From the NCBI GenBank assembly GCA_037176885.1, contig JAWWNJ010000158.1, positions 372,001 through 436,000 on the forward strand: a DNA stretch of 64,000 bases. Direction: 5' to 3'. Made by a program: the position numbers and the translations under genes. Below the pieces are notes generated by a model. It was not told the DNA's origin and ran no database searches. It was given only the letters and a program-made list of their open reading frames with translations. The DNA comes from Favolaschia claudopus (lineage: Eukaryota; Basidiomycota; Agaricomycetes; Agaricales; Mycenaceae). Shown here piece after piece: positions 33,043-44,743 of the stretch (position 1 is the first letter of the stretch; each line of letters begins with the position of its first letter).

Positions 33043-34170
33043 CAATATTAGGCGCTCACCCGACTACCGCCCACCATGTCGATTCCTCGATCTTCACAAA
33101 ACAAGACGGTTTGGCCAACAACACAACCCTTAACCTCCGCTGTGCATTGCGGATGCTTGGATTCATCTTACTTGGAATTACGGCCACCCCTGGACGAAAA
33201 CGGGCGACTTTGGCGTATGTGTGCCGACCGGGTTTTCTTCGATTTTGGACCGCTGTGGACCGCTCGTAAACCCGCCTTTGGACTCCCCGCCCTCATCCCC
33301 GCCTTACTATATCTTTTTGGACGTCTATGGCCACCCCTGGGATCTATATGCGAAGGACTGGCTGTCTGGCAGTGGCATCACGGAGCTGGCGACGCTCACA
33401 CGGGAAACGGCCGTCTGAAACCTCGGGGATGGGGACCTTTCGTGCCCAATTGGCCGCTGGGTACCTTGGATTAGGCGCGCGACCTTCAAATTACCTCTGG
33501 TCGTCGACCGACGATGCTTTGCTGGCACGATGGACGACATTCGGGAAGATCGGGTATCCCTCCGGCTCCTTCCGCATGGAGACCGGGAATATCGGACCGC
33601 GCTCCTCCATTCGACGTCGACTCGCTGGTGCCGATCTGCGAGCACTGTGCCGATTGCACCATGGTTTCCTCGCCCCCCTCGCTTGAGCCGATATCGTTGT
33701 GCCAATCTCCAACTGGCGTTTTCGATGTGCGCCGACCGTATCAGCGCCGAATATGTGCCGATTTCGCGGTCCCCATTCCGACCATGTTCTAACGTGGTGT
33801 TGCGTCGGTAGCGGCGCCCCCTAAAGTCCATGGGCCTGCTTTGGCGGGAGGTGCGCATGCATCTGCAAAGGGAAAGACGTACGACAGCGTTGGAGGGCTG
33901 GTGGACACTGGGGATTTTTGCCTGGGGGAGGAGAACTTCCCCCGCACATCATGTTTTACATGGTGGTCAGGCTCTACGGGTTTTAACCAGAGGTCCCGCC
34001 ATACAAGCGGCCGGCCAGTCCCTCCAATAGCCAGCGTCTTGTGCGATCGACCCCCTGGAATGATGTTGTGCTCGGTTGGCATCTTGTAGGATTCTGTAAG
34101 GATAACCACCCGTACAGTACTACATGTTTGTCTTCCGTAAACTCGCTGTTCAAACTGTGGACCGCGCGAG
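33043..34170. other. No recognised gene
   Basis: The plus strand around 33180-33420 has a reading frame with YGHPWTKTGDFG and DVYGHPWDLYAKDWLSGSG that looks coding-like and repeats GHPW, but I do not recognise a family. Minus frames at 33325-34307 show no motif. Confidence 0.25.
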
Positions 34171-34350
34171 TATAGAAGTTGTATTCTCACGTCTGTGAAA
34201 CAGTCGTGAGGAAAGGAACTTTTAGGAAGCCCAAACTCTTCGCAGATAGTCGTCGAAGACATGGCAGCACCGGCCAAGCACCGGCGCATCAAAACGCTCT
34301 CGAGCACAGCTTATTGCTTTTCGGTGACGGCTCTGATAAAAGGGGGAGCA
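34171..34350. repeat. Copia-LTR-like segment, uninterrupted copy
   Basis: Matches 41562-41836 plus 42184-42215, from GTATTCTCACGTCTGT through TTATTGCTTTTCGGTGACGG to the GGGGGAGCAAGCTCCCCC hairpin. It is the empty-site version of the copy that carries the hAT MITE at 41837-42183. Confidence 0.8.
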
Positions 34351-35362
34351 AGCTCCCCCAATCATAGTCTTATTCAGAGCCCAAATAATCAAAATCAAAC
34401 TCAACAGTGGGTGCCGCGCAGACCGAGGCCCCCGGCACCGTGAGGCAATCACCTACCAGAAATGGAAGAGCCTTTGAACCCCACACAAAGGTTGCGGAAA
34501 CCGGGGTTTCTGACAGCTATCTGAAAAAAAGTTCACACAACGGTTTTGACAGCTCCTGCCTAATTCGGCCAGCCCGCTCCACTCTCTCCACGAGTCCAAC
34601 GACACTCGCCCTTTCGTCACTGCTCCTGGAACGTCTCTCTCGCCTACCATGCCCTACAATACCTTCCGCTACATCCCTCCTGCACACAGGCGGCTCCTGA
34701 TTACCATGGCCGCCTAGGCTGCAACACGAGGTCGCCCCGCCCTGACGCGCCAGCCGTCGACGCAATGGATCCGGCAGTGCCTACCTCATATGGTAATTGA
34801 CGTCATATGATCATCGCATCAATGGGAACTTTTTTTCGGAGCGCTCCAGTGTTTTGTAGATAGCTGGAATAGAATTATCCGACTTTAAGACGACGTGAAC
34901 TGAGGAATTGATATATATATGGCTGTGCTGCCCTGAGGCGTAGGAGGAAAAGAAAGGCTCGAAGAACGAAAGTGGACCGCAAGTGGACCGTATGAGCTTG
35001 ATATGAGCCCCTTGAACGTTCCCACATAGGTCAGTCCGGCCCGCAAAATAGATCTGACTCATCTGAGGTCGATTTCAGAGGGCTATCTCGCCGACCAGAG
35101 TGTTTTGCACAGCTCCGCAGACCCTCTAAACTAGGCTTTTTCCGGTTTTTTGGGCGCTCCAGAGCCGACCAGTAGCCGGTTTTTAAGACCGGCGCGACTT
35201 ACAACGGTGTTTCACACAGCTCTCTTCCGAGGTCTTCTGCCGCCCCGGCTCCACACATCTCCATCCAATAGAGTAACTAGTCGCACCTTCTCCTTCTTCC
35301 CACGATTCAGATTTACATACCACACGGTGATTCCACATGGGAAAATTGCTTATCGGACTTGG
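34351..35362. other. No gene recognised
   Basis: Nothing beyond open frames without motifs. Confidence 0.3.
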
Positions 35363-35389
35363 GGAACTTTCAATATTGTTGGATTTTTG

Positions 35390-38300
35390 GCGAAACTGTA
35401 CATGCATGTTGAGCGGCACGGAATTATTGACGGGACTAGGTTTAATTCGAGCTGGTTATGCCCCTTCTACAAGAAAGGTGATAAGGCTTTGATTTCCAAT
35501 TATCGTCCTATAACACTGTTGAATACTGATTACAAGCTAATGACCAAAGCTCACTCACTCAAACTGATGCAGGTAGCCCCCTCGCTAGTGCATCCGGACC
35601 AAGCTGGGTTCATGAAAGGTCGGAAGATTGAGGACCAGGTTAAACTTTCGAAATTCCTTCTTGACTATGCTGAAGCAGCAGAAGAGGACGGAGTTATAAT
35701 TGCGCTTGATCAAGAAAAAGCATACGACAGAATAAATCATGCTTACCTACTGCGTGTCTTGCAACATTTTCGCTTCCCGCCGCGGTTCTGTAACTTAATC
35801 CGAAGCCTCTACACAAATGCCGAGACCGTCGTAATGGTGAACGGGATGTTCAGTGACCCATATTTCGTGATCCGTGGTGTCCGACAAGGTGACCCCTTGT
35901 CATGTCTCCTCTTCAATCTTGCTATTGAGCCGCTAGCATGCCTCATTCGCGACTCTGATTTAAAAGGCATTCTAATTCCCGGACTAAATGAGAATTTGGT
36001 CATCTCTCTCTTCGCGGATGATACGACAATTTACTTATCCTCTTCAGATTCCCCCGATGAACTATGGAATATTTTAGACCTCTGGTGTGCGGCTTCAACA
36101 GCGAAATTCAATGAACATAAGACTGTAATCTTGCCGTTTGGGAGGCGTGTATATCGAGCGGAAGTTTTACGCGACCGCAGAATAAATAAAGATTCAAAAC
36201 TTGGAAGTTTCAGTACCGAAATTCGGATTGTACCGGACGGCGACACTTGCCGCATGCTCGGCGCATGGATAGGAAATGATGTGAGCTACCTAACTCCGTG
36301 GCCAACCGTTGTTGAAAAAATAAAATGTGATCTTCGCCGTTGGAGTACGATGAACCCTGCGTTGGAAGGGAAACGTCATATTATAAACATGATAATTGGT
36401 GGCAGGACTCAATATCTGACCCGAGTCCAAGGAATGCCTAAGGAAATTGAATCGATGTTAATCCACCTTGAACACGAATTTTTATGGGACGGTAAAAGAG
36501 CGAGAGTTGGCTATGAAACTATGATTAGACCCATTCTCGACGGTGGAAAACAAATCTTGGATTTACAGTCGAGAAATGAGGCCGTAGACTTGGTAAACCT
36601 ACAGGCCTACCTCCATTCAGGAGCAGACCGAGCACGATGGTGTTATCTTGTGGATTTTTTAATTAGAAACTACTCGGAGAAAAGTTACCTTAACTTCCGT
36701 CCCGGCCAGGTTTTGAATGTTTTCATCCAGAACATACACCTCCCAATATCCTCGAAGACTAAACTACCGGAACAATTGAAGAGAATGATTCAGACAGCGG
36801 AAAAATTCGAATTAAAATTTACCGCTTTGTCGATTGCACCAGAGGTGCAGACAGAGATGCCAATTTGGAAGCATCCAGCGGTCAACACAGTCCTTCATAA
36901 TAGTGCATGCCGTAGAAAAGCAGCGACCTGCCTTCGCATCAACCACGATGTTAGAACTCTGAAAGATCTGATATTCATCGCCGAAAGGAAAACAACATTT
37001 CCTCGAAAACCACATCGAGTTAACCCTTCTGGTTTTGGTCGAAAAAATTGTGGATGTCCTCCTTGCCGGCGGGATCGCGTCGAACTTGGTTGTGCAGATC
37101 CAGGGGCTTGTATTGATGCCGCAAAGGCTGTTGTGAATAGTGTGAGTCCCAAATGGAACCCGTTGATTCCGAGCAGGGATCTGTGTCAGGACCTTGGACT
37201 GTCAGAAATTGAACTGGAACAGAATAACCAGCCCATGAGTGCTGATCAGGAATTTACATACAACCCCGACTACTCCTTGCGCAAGATTGATTCTGGATTC
37301 CGAATATTTGCCACTGAAGAAGCTTCGAATTTGATACCAGCGAGACGAAAATTTGACCCCGAACAGGAACAGACACCATTGATGATCTTCCTAGATTGTC
37401 GGGTACGACATGCAGGAGAATTTAAGCCAGCTATTGAGCTTCGAATCGAGACTCGCGACGAAACACCCTCAGAGTCAACTCTTGAAGTCTTTTCACTGTC
37501 ATTTGACTCACCAGATATTCCATTATCCTTTTCATCGGGTCTGCTCGGCGGCCTTGTACACAAGCTGCAGACAACGCCGAAATCTATGCCTCTGTTGATT
37601 TGCTCAAAGTCCGATTATCTTGCCCGTGTCTGTGTCAAAAGCAGAAGGGACTTCGAAAATGATATGCTTAATACTAGCTTTCCACTGCTGAAAGCGGTCT
37701 TCGCTGCTCTCAATGAGAGGACGGGTCGGGTTAGGTTCAAAAAACTGTCCAAACCACCGTCAGACACTGTTTCTCATGTAGGTGTGATAAGAACACAAGC
37801 TGCAGACAACGCCAAAATCTATGCCTCTGTTGATTTGCTCAAAATCCGATTATCTTGCCCGTGTCTGTGTCAAAAGCAGAAGGGACTTCTAAAATGATAT
37901 GCTTAATACTAGCTTTCCACTGCTGAAAGCGGTCTTCGCTGCTCTCAATGAGAGGACGGGTCGGGTTAGGTTCAAAAAACTGTCCAAACCACCGTCAGAC
38001 ACTGTTTCTCATGTAGGTGTGATAAGAACACAAGCTGCAGACAACGCCGAAATCTATGCCTCTGTTGATTTGCTCAAAATCCGATTATCTTGCCCGTGTC
38101 TGTGTCAAAAGCAGAAGGGACTTCGAAAATGATATGCTTAATACTAGCTTTCCACTGCTGAAAGCGGTCTTCGCTGCTCTCAATGAGAGGACGGGTCGGG
38201 TTAGGTTCAAAAAACTGTCCAAACCACCGTCAGACACTGTTTCTCATGTAGGTGTGATAAGAACACAAGCTGCAGACAACGCCAAAATCTATGCCTCTGT

Positions 38301-38662
38301 TGATTTGCTCAAAATCCGATTATCTTGCCCGTGTCTGTGTCAAAAGCAGAAGGGACTTCGAAAATGATATGCTTAATACTAGCTTTCCACTGCTGAAAGC
38401 GGTCTTCGCTGCTCTCAATGAGAGGACGGGTCGGGTTAGGTTCAAAAAACTGTCCAAACCACCGTCAGACACTGTTTCTCATGTAGGTGTGATAAGAACC
38501 CTCGAGATTGACACTCAGTCAGATCTAATGTTCACCAATCCAGGAATTGAACTACAATGCGGCAATCAACGCACTGGCTCTCAATCAAAAACAGGTTCTA
38601 AATACCTGGAGTGGGTTACTCATGAACGAGGACAATTTGCGGGACAACTGGACATTCACTAG
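35390..38662 (+). pseudogene. LINE reverse transcriptase-RNase H
   Basis: The frame is open to 37897; the first ~80 codons from the ATG at 35150 lie outside similarity and are probably chance. RT motifs in order: WLCPFYKKGDKALISNYRPI, HPDQAGFMKGRKIEDQ, IIALDQEKAYDRINHAYL, GVRQGDPLSCLLFNLAIEPL and ISLFADDTTIYLSS (the catalytic FADD intact). A thumb/connection region, a cluster CGCPPCRRDRVELGC, and an RNase H-like C-terminus (MIFLDCRVRH ... LLICSKSDYL ... LNERTGRVRFKKL) follow. The RNase H part is then repeated; the first copy ends at a stop and the original C-terminus resumes after the fourth, ending at 38662. The RT core looks catalytically complete, but the truncated 5' end makes this copy non-autonomous. 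Confidence 0.85.
37559..38498 (+). repeat. 235-bp tandem repeat, four copies, in LINE RNase H
   Basis: The block CACAAGCTGCAGACAACGCC through GTGTGATAAGAAC recurs with an exact 235-bp period (GATATGCTTA at 37661, 37896, 38131, 38366). Copies differ at only a few bases. As 235 is not divisible by three each copy shifts the frame, but three extra copies add 705 bp, so the original frame returns after the array. Confidence 0.96.
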
Positions 38663-38937
38663 GGGGGTTTTAGTGGGTATACAGCCCATGAAAATTGGAA
38701 TTGGGTGAAACTCAATGGCTGGAGTCCCACACTGGTTTATTCGTGCGTAAGGCATTTCCTCCCGGACAACTTCCCCGGCATTTTCTGGTCCACAACCAGT
38801 AACCAAAGCGGACGACTCGGAATGCATATGCAGACTGACAATCGTTAGGTTCAGACCCAACGCTCCAAAAAAAAAAAAAAAAAAAAAGGAACTGCGGGGA
38901 ACCTTGTGGGAAATCTCCAACTATACCGACCAGTAGC

Positions 38938-39554
38938 AGGACCCCCGACAACCACCTATGATGCCTGCCCGCAAAATTTTCAATTCGGATAAAACATGCC
39001 CAAAATTCGCGCGCACCCTGCCCGGATTCGGATGAGAAATCAACTTTTTGGCGGCCAAGCCTGGTCAAAAATTCGGATAAAGCATGGGTGGTTGCCGACA
39101 AGCCTGGCCGACGTTCGGATAACCTGGGCTGCCGACGGCTTGGATGAGGATCTGCGGCTGGCCATTGACGGAATTCGGGTCAGTTGTCAACCAAATCATG
39201 GTAAATCAGTGAAATCTCATAATATCGACCTTTTCAGGCAGTTTCGGGAATATATATGAGACGCAACGCTTCGGCAGGGCCAATACCTGACGGAGCTGAT
39301 ACCCGAGTTAAAGGAAGCATTTTCGCCGTCACCGAGAACCGAACGAGCATCTGCAAGACCGTCCCAGCCGTAGGAGCAAAATTTCGATTTTTTCCTGATT
39401 TTAGGTGATTTTCTGATGCCTGGTCAACGGTTCGGAAAAAACTGGGAGGCCTGGTGCCAATTCGGATAAGAAATGCCCTATTTGGGGTCCGGATAAGATG
39501 TCCCAAATTCCGGATTTTCCGGGGCAGGCATCATAGGTGGTTGTCGGGGGTCCT
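38938..39554. mobile_element. TIR element, AGGACCCCCGACAACC ends, hAT-like
   Basis: A 33-bp inverted repeat starting AGGACCCCCGACAACCACCT bounds 617 bp. CCAGTAGC at the left and CCAGTAAC at the right form an 8-bp duplication with one mismatch. The interior has ATTCGGATAA five or more times. No ORF of note. Confidence 0.85.
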
Positions 39555-40187
39555 CCAGTAACCGATCTTTGTCGTCCACTGTACAAACGTACCATCTCTA
39601 ATGAGACAAAGCGAACGGCATGTGGTGGACTTATCAGGACAGCCCACATTTGTTTTCCTTGGTTCTGATTTAAAGGGTCAGAGCACCATAGCGCCCCTCT
39701 CTCGCTCCCCCACTGCTGCCCCAGACCACTTGCCCCACGCAACATGTGCGGCTACTCGGTTAGTGTGTACAGATGCGGGCATGCGACGAGAACTGTCAAC
39801 TCTTGTCCTGCGGCGGGGACCTACAATAGCGGCAACCCGAACGTGGTGTGACGCAAAAAGCTGCGACTATGTACATGGCCCGTAACCAGCGTGGCTGACG
39901 AGTGAGTGTCTTGCGGCGTAGCCTTTCAAACCGATTGCACAGAATCGCCGTCCCACAATCGCACAAATTCTATTTGTCATTGAGCGTCAGGCTTCACATC
40001 TCGTATTTATCACGATCCTCGCTTGTCTGAACGTCTTCCTTTTAGTGTCATGCCCACCTATTCCAATCTCAGACTGTCTAGATTTGCATTTGTAGATGAC
40101 AGCGATGTAGTTACCTACCAGCGAAGTCGTCGTACATGCGGGGTGTTATGAGTAGTCTATCAGTTTTGGATTAAGAGTCTCACTAGT
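39555..40187. other. No gene recognised
   Basis: No motif or repeat supported here. Confidence 0.3.
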
Positions 40188-40689
40188 CAAGGGGGCACCG
40201 GCAATCTAACCGGTGACTAAGGGCTGGTTAGTTAGTCCGGCCGCCAGGCCGGAAAAAAAAAAATTTGACCCCGCCAAAATTTGAGCGGGAATGAGCTTCT
40301 GGCAGTCTGTTTGAGTGAGAAGCACTGGTGCTAGGTCCACATGTGGCTTTCTACTATTTTCTAGGGGTTGTAGTGTCGCGCTGCTGGAGTCACTATCAAT
40401 GTGGCTTTGTTTGGCCCAGCTGTCAACCTAATGTTGCTATGTTTTGCCTTCCAAAGAAGGTTGGAAAGCAACCAACCTGGTTTGGCTGCTCTTCTCAAGC
40501 CATTAGAACAGTAACTGAACCTCCAATATATTTATTTGCGGGATGAACTTCAGGTCAACGAGTCCGGCGACTTAACCGTGGGAACATATTGCCGTATATA
40601 GTGCTTACGTTAGTTAGTTAGTCCAGCCCAGAGGTCGGAAAAGAAAAAAATGGCCCTATATATTTTTTTAGAATGCCGGTGCCCCCTTG
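40188..40689. mobile_element. Non-autonomous hAT-like element, 8-bp target duplication
   Basis: The ends CAAGGGGGCACCGGCA and the inverse are flanked by a perfect 8-bp TCACTAGT (40180-40187, 40690-40697). Inner GGTTAGTTAGTCC and GGCCGG-A-tract motifs recur at both sides. Non-coding. Confidence 0.92.
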
Positions 40690-40707
40690 TCACTAGTACG
40701 CAAGAGG

Positions 40708-41096
40708 TGTCAGATCTCTGGATCTGACACACTTTGATCTGCACGTGCATCAAAAGGGGGCCAAATATTATTGTTTGTGTGTAGGACATGTCAGAATATG
40801 AATTATTCCGGGTAGCCGCCCCGCCGCTCCGGCCCTTGATAGATATCTGATACTTATCATACAGCCTTGTTCTTAAATATAAACCGCGCTCGTCTGTCCA
40901 CCACCCTCAGTCTTTCATCCCACATTGCGGGAGACTGAGGGTGAGTTCTCTATCTATCTACCTACTTGTATTTACTTATTCATTGTGTAGTTATTGCGCC
41001 TTCCGCGCATTTTCAGGTAATTAATATACAGTCTTTCATCCCACATTGCGGGAGACTGAGGTTATTGCGCCTTCCGCGCATTTTCAGATTCTGTTA
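40708..41096 (+). repeat. Copia-type LTR with duplicated hairpins and primer site
   Basis: Starts TGTCAGATCTCTGGATCTGA (a terminal palindrome) and ends just before GGTTATGGGCC at 41097. AAATATAAA near 40877 may be the TATA box. CTCAGTC...GACTGAG hairpins occur twice, each followed by a GT...TTTTCAG stretch. Only degraded internal sequence follows. Confidence 0.6.
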
Positions 41097-41204
41097 GGTT
41101 ATGGGCCACCCACCGAGCGCTAGCTCTCTGAAGACATACCTATTGGAAGACTCACCTGCTCGCTCATCAGAGCTCGAAGCATCACAAGCACAGACTTGTA
41201 TCAA

Positions 41205-41262
41205 ATATGATTTGTATGCCGGAGTTCCGGCCTACAGAAGGGGGAGCTTGCGCGAATCCGAA
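41205..41262. repeat. 59-bp dispersed fragment, copy 2
   Basis: Nearly identical to 30964-31021; here it continues into CGAATGTACATCGG without an LTR insertion, and so gives the unoccupied flank for comparison with the 31-kb LTR element. Confidence 0.8.
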
Positions 41263-41561
41263 TGTACATCGGAGTAAAATAAGTTGAACAAGAAATTATA
41301 AACTATGTTCAAGTAGATTCGGTTTCAGAAAAATACATATTCACTAAGGTCCATTCCTTGGCTGTCTAGAGTAAATGTAAGTTGAGCTCTCCTTTGTGTA
41401 TCAGTCTCAAGCATCCGCATTGAATCTGTTACATTAGCTCTTTTCAATCGTCCACAGTGAAAACTCGTTCTAAATGCAATTCCAGCCAGAGTCTTGACGC
41501 GTGAAATGAACAGCTACAGACACACAAAAAAATCCTCGGAGGATCCAGGGAGTACCAAGAA

Positions 41562-42105
41562 GCTGTATTCTCACGTCTGTAAAACAGTCGCGAGGAAAGG
41601 AACTTTTAGGAAGCCCAAATTCTTCGCAGATAGTCGTCGAAAAAGGGAAAGAAGACATTGACATGGCAGCACCGGCGCATCTGCCAAAATTGTGTTCCCA
41701 TCAACCTGGGATCAAGCGGACTGTCTCTGGATCAAGCGGAAATCCCTCGCATCACTCGGAGTCACAATATATCACGCATTTATTGATTACATCAAAACGC
41801 TCTCGAGCACAGCTTATTGCTTTTCGGTGACGGCTCCAAGAGTCGAGTGATCTCTGGATCGTGGAATTTGATGTGGCCACGCGAGGTGGCGTTGATTGAC
41901 ATCGGATTTTGCCGAATTCAATAAAGGCAGTGGTTTTCAAGCTGCTCTCAGCAGACAGCCACATCCTTTTATCAGCAAACCTGATTCATTTGTCCAGTTC
42001 CTTAAAGTGCTCGCACATCCAGCAGGAAAAACGACCCCATAGCATTGACCAAGTTCCGGGTAATCAAAAGCCGTTGATGCGGCTGACAAAGAGTTGCCTT
42101 TTCCA

Positions 42106-42138
<33 letters not shown>

Positions 42139-42228
42139 GGGTCGTGGGAACGTATCCGCGATCCAGAGATCGCTCGTCTCTTCGACGGCTCTGATAAAAG
42201 GGGGAGCAAGCTCCCCCAATCAATCAAT
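41562..42228 (+). repeat. Copia LTR-like segment interrupted by a hAT MITE
   Basis: Same sequence as 34171-34350, with small insertions near 41640-41790 and the 347-bp hAT element. It ends with the GGGGGAGCAAGCTCCCCC hairpin and is followed within 70 bp by a copia gag start, which places it as a 5' LTR. Confidence 0.65.
41837..42183. mobile_element. Non-autonomous hAT MITE with long G-tract, empty site known
   Basis: The inverted ends CAAGAGTCGAGTGATCTCTG are flanked by GACGGCTC (41829-41836, 42184-42191). The uninterrupted site is at 34327-34334. It contains a run of 32 G (42106-42137) where the sister copy at 58772 has 8. Confidence 0.95.
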
Positions 42229-42289
42229 CACACGACCTGTTGCCGAAATTCCCTCGGACTGTGGTTATCTCACCTCGGACTTCTCACAC

Positions 42290-42960
42290 AATGTCAACTG
42301 CGGCAAACTCGGCTTCTTCTGAGCTTTCCGGAGCAGAAGACTGGCCGATTTTTCATGTTAATGCTACAGTGGAACTGCGCCTACAGGGAGTCTACACTCT
42401 GCTTGAATCTGTTATCCTTGCTGCAAATGCAGCTGATGCCACTGTTGCTGCTGCTGCTGTTACTCCTCTGCCTGCCACAGCTCCTGTTGCTGGCGTAGCT
42501 TTCAAGGATACCCCTGGCGAACGTAATAGCCGCGCTTTAGGTGTCATTCAGAAGCTTCTTTCAGCAGAACTGCGCACAGAGTATGTCAACGAATCTAATG
42601 CTGGAATTCTCTGGGCCAAACTGCGCCAGCGCTTTGAAGCAGAAAATCGTGCCGATTCTGCAATGGGTGTTCTAGCAGAACTGTTTAGCACCAACCTTAC
42701 CAGACGATAGCTACTGGACAGGCATTAAAGGGAACATTGTGTCCTCTCTTGGTACAGGCATAACTTGGGATAAAGCTCGTGCTCGCCTGATTACTCTTGG
42801 TAAACTGCCAAAGAGTGAGAACAGCGACGACACTGCTCTAGCTGCTAAATCCACAAACCCTGGCAAAGGAAAGCCATCTGCCAAGGGCGATAAACATTGC
42901 CTTATACATGGACAAAAACAAATCCCATACTTCCGATAACTGCTATCAGTTGAAGAATCT
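42290..42960 (+). pseudogene. Ty1/copia gag relic
   Basis: MSTAANSASSELSGAEDWPI begins a gag-like frame with VNATVELRLQGVYTLLESV and GILWAKLRQRFEAENRADS, typical of the copia gag (UBN2-like) domain. It stops at 42710 and resumes in other frames (GITWDKARARLITL), ending with a CLIHGxxxxSHTSDNC zinc knuckle reached only through a frameshift near 42915. No pol follows. The element is decayed. Confidence 0.75.
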
Positions 42961-42967
42961 AGCGCTG

Positions 42968-43900
42968 TAAGGGCAACAGCTGCCAGGGCGTGAGACCCGA
43001 GGTACTCAAGAGTCCAACAAGCACTGGGCAGAGGGAGAATCCTTAGAGGGCTAGCTACAACAAGAGGAAGAGTGTCTACTCACCTGGGCAGAGGGAGAAT
43101 CCTTAGAGAACAGAGTAAGGAGTCTCCATGCCCAGGCGTCACGGTAAAAGAGCGCGTGACGCGTAACTTCTCACGGGGTGTGAGAACTATGTAGTAGCAC
43201 AGCATCTATGATGTGATATCAATGATCAGATGATCCAACAGTAGCAGGGAGCCAGGGATATGCCCAGAAGAGGGAGGACCACAATACTGGTCCAGAGATC
43301 GTAGACCGACGAAGGCCCGGAGATACCCTGTGGTCCGCGGAGCGTGGGAAACCGGAGCCGGAGTCCGGAGGGCCGGAGCTCGGGGCCCGGAGGGTCGGGG
43401 AACCGGAGGAATAGAGCCCAGGGAACCCGGGAAGGGCGCTAGAGCCAGGGCGAGACAGCGGGAGCATCGAGGCTTGGGTGACAGAACCGCTGGGGCTTGG
43501 CCCAGTTCCGGGGGGAGCGTGGGAAGCCGGCCCGGGGACCGGGGGACCGGAGCCAGAAGGCCGGAGGTCCGGACGACCAGAGCTCGGGGTACCAGAGCTC
43601 TCGGAGGGCTAGAAGTCTGACCGGAAGACCAGTCGGGAACCGGCTGTAGGAGCGCAGGGTCGACAGGAGTCTGTCGAGGAGCGGAACGGAGGCATACTGT
43701 ACGTAAGGACAGCATGTGGCATGGGTCTCTACGGCAATAGGCCATGCACAGGGAACGGGGGGTCGGAAGGAGGAAGATGTGACGAAGGGGGAAGTCTGGA
43801 GGGAGTAGTGTTCCCAAGAAGGCTGGAGTGATGCAAGGAATAGCGGAGCGGGTCGGGGAAGCGGGGGGTTCCCCTGACAAGCGCAGGGATCAAAGGACTC
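42968..43900. repeat. Gypsy LTR-related sequence with GC-rich low-complexity core
   Basis: Begins TGTAAGGGCAAC and shares several short blocks with 30507-30960. CTGGGCAGAGGGAGAATCC is duplicated at 43025 and 43084. From 43330 to 43640 it is a degenerate CCGGAG/GGGGACC-type array, which makes long Pro-rich minus-strand ORFs that I do not regard as genes. Confidence 0.5.
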
Positions 43901-44635
43901 CAAGAAGAATGACAAGCAGAAGTCTGAGAAAGCGAGACCCAGAAAGCGCGCCGTGACAAGGCAAATGCCTCTGCTACTATCTAACTTATCAGGAAAAACC
44001 GAAATTGCGCCAGAGACCGCCAAAGACCGCCATAGCGCCACAGAGACGTCAAAGTCGTCATAGTGGATCATTCAGCCTCAGAGAAACCTGGGAGGGGTGT
44101 AGCCAGATCCATAGACACCCAAAGTAGGTCCAAGTAGCCAAAGTCATAACGCTCCTAGTGCTTAAAGTGGTCGAAGTAGCTCAGAGTACACATAGAAAAG
44201 GCTTGAAAAAATGATATATTGTGCAAAACTAAGACAGTGATAATAATAGAGAGACTAGCCAAGCACGAGCGACGCCTGTTGCGGCACAAGGAATCTGCAA
44301 TTTAGGACTGACGAACGATGCACGGCGGTTGAAGGCTCGCGGAACCGATCCAGGAAAATGGAATTCATCGATGAGACGTCGGCGATTGGTCTTGAGCAGG
44401 TTAGACGTCACGGAAGCGCCACCAAGGACCGAAGATCTTGAAGATAAACGACGAAGCAGGACTATAACCTGAGCAATTTGAAGCTGAGTTGAAGCCAGAT
44501 CAAAATTTCGGAGCGGCCGCATGAGATTGAGGTCGTTGTGTGAATAAATTTCAGAGGTTAGATGATAGGTTGATTAGGGGTTAATTGATGGGGAGACTCT
44601 TCTTCTTGCGAATCTGATACTTGTGGTACCGCCGT
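43901..44635. other. No gene recognised
   Basis: Short internal phrases recur (CCAAAGACCGCC, AAAGTAG...AAGTAG) but no motif, ORF with domain, or TIR is visible. Confidence 0.3.
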
Positions 44636-44743
44636 GGCTGTCTCGGTAACCCAGACGTTCCGGTGATCCGCGCCACGCGAGTTCGGGTAAAAGCGCGCGC
44701 AGCGCGCAAAAGATGCTCTCACGTCTGGGTTACCGAGACAGCC
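44636..44743. mobile_element. 108-bp miniature TIR element
   Basis: The inverted ends GGCTGTCTCGGTAACCCAGA (23 bp in full) are flanked by GCCGT (44631-44635, 44744-44748). The centre is a GCGCGC palindrome. It is among the smallest possible mobile units; its family is unknown. Confidence 0.85.

Larger units (their letters stand above)
35370..38887 (+). mobile_element. LINE (non-LTR retrotransposon), 5'-truncated, with poly(A) tail
   Basis: RT and RNase H coding sequence runs to about 38660 and an A-tract of 21 (38867-38887) ends the copy. No endonuclease precedes the RT, so the 5' end is truncated. GGAACT occurs just before the coding similarity begins (35363-35368) and right after the tail (38888-38893), a possible short target duplication. 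The RNase H region is internally amplified. Confidence 0.8.

Noticed and set aside
35150..35389. First 80 codons of the LINE ORF as genuine protein
   Set aside because: They are unlike the conserved upstream part of LINE proteins, and the likely 5' truncation point (GGAACT, 35363) lies after them.
43206..43880. 224-codon Pro-rich minus-strand ORF
   Set aside because: It is an open frame through a CCGGAG-type low-complexity core; composition explains it.
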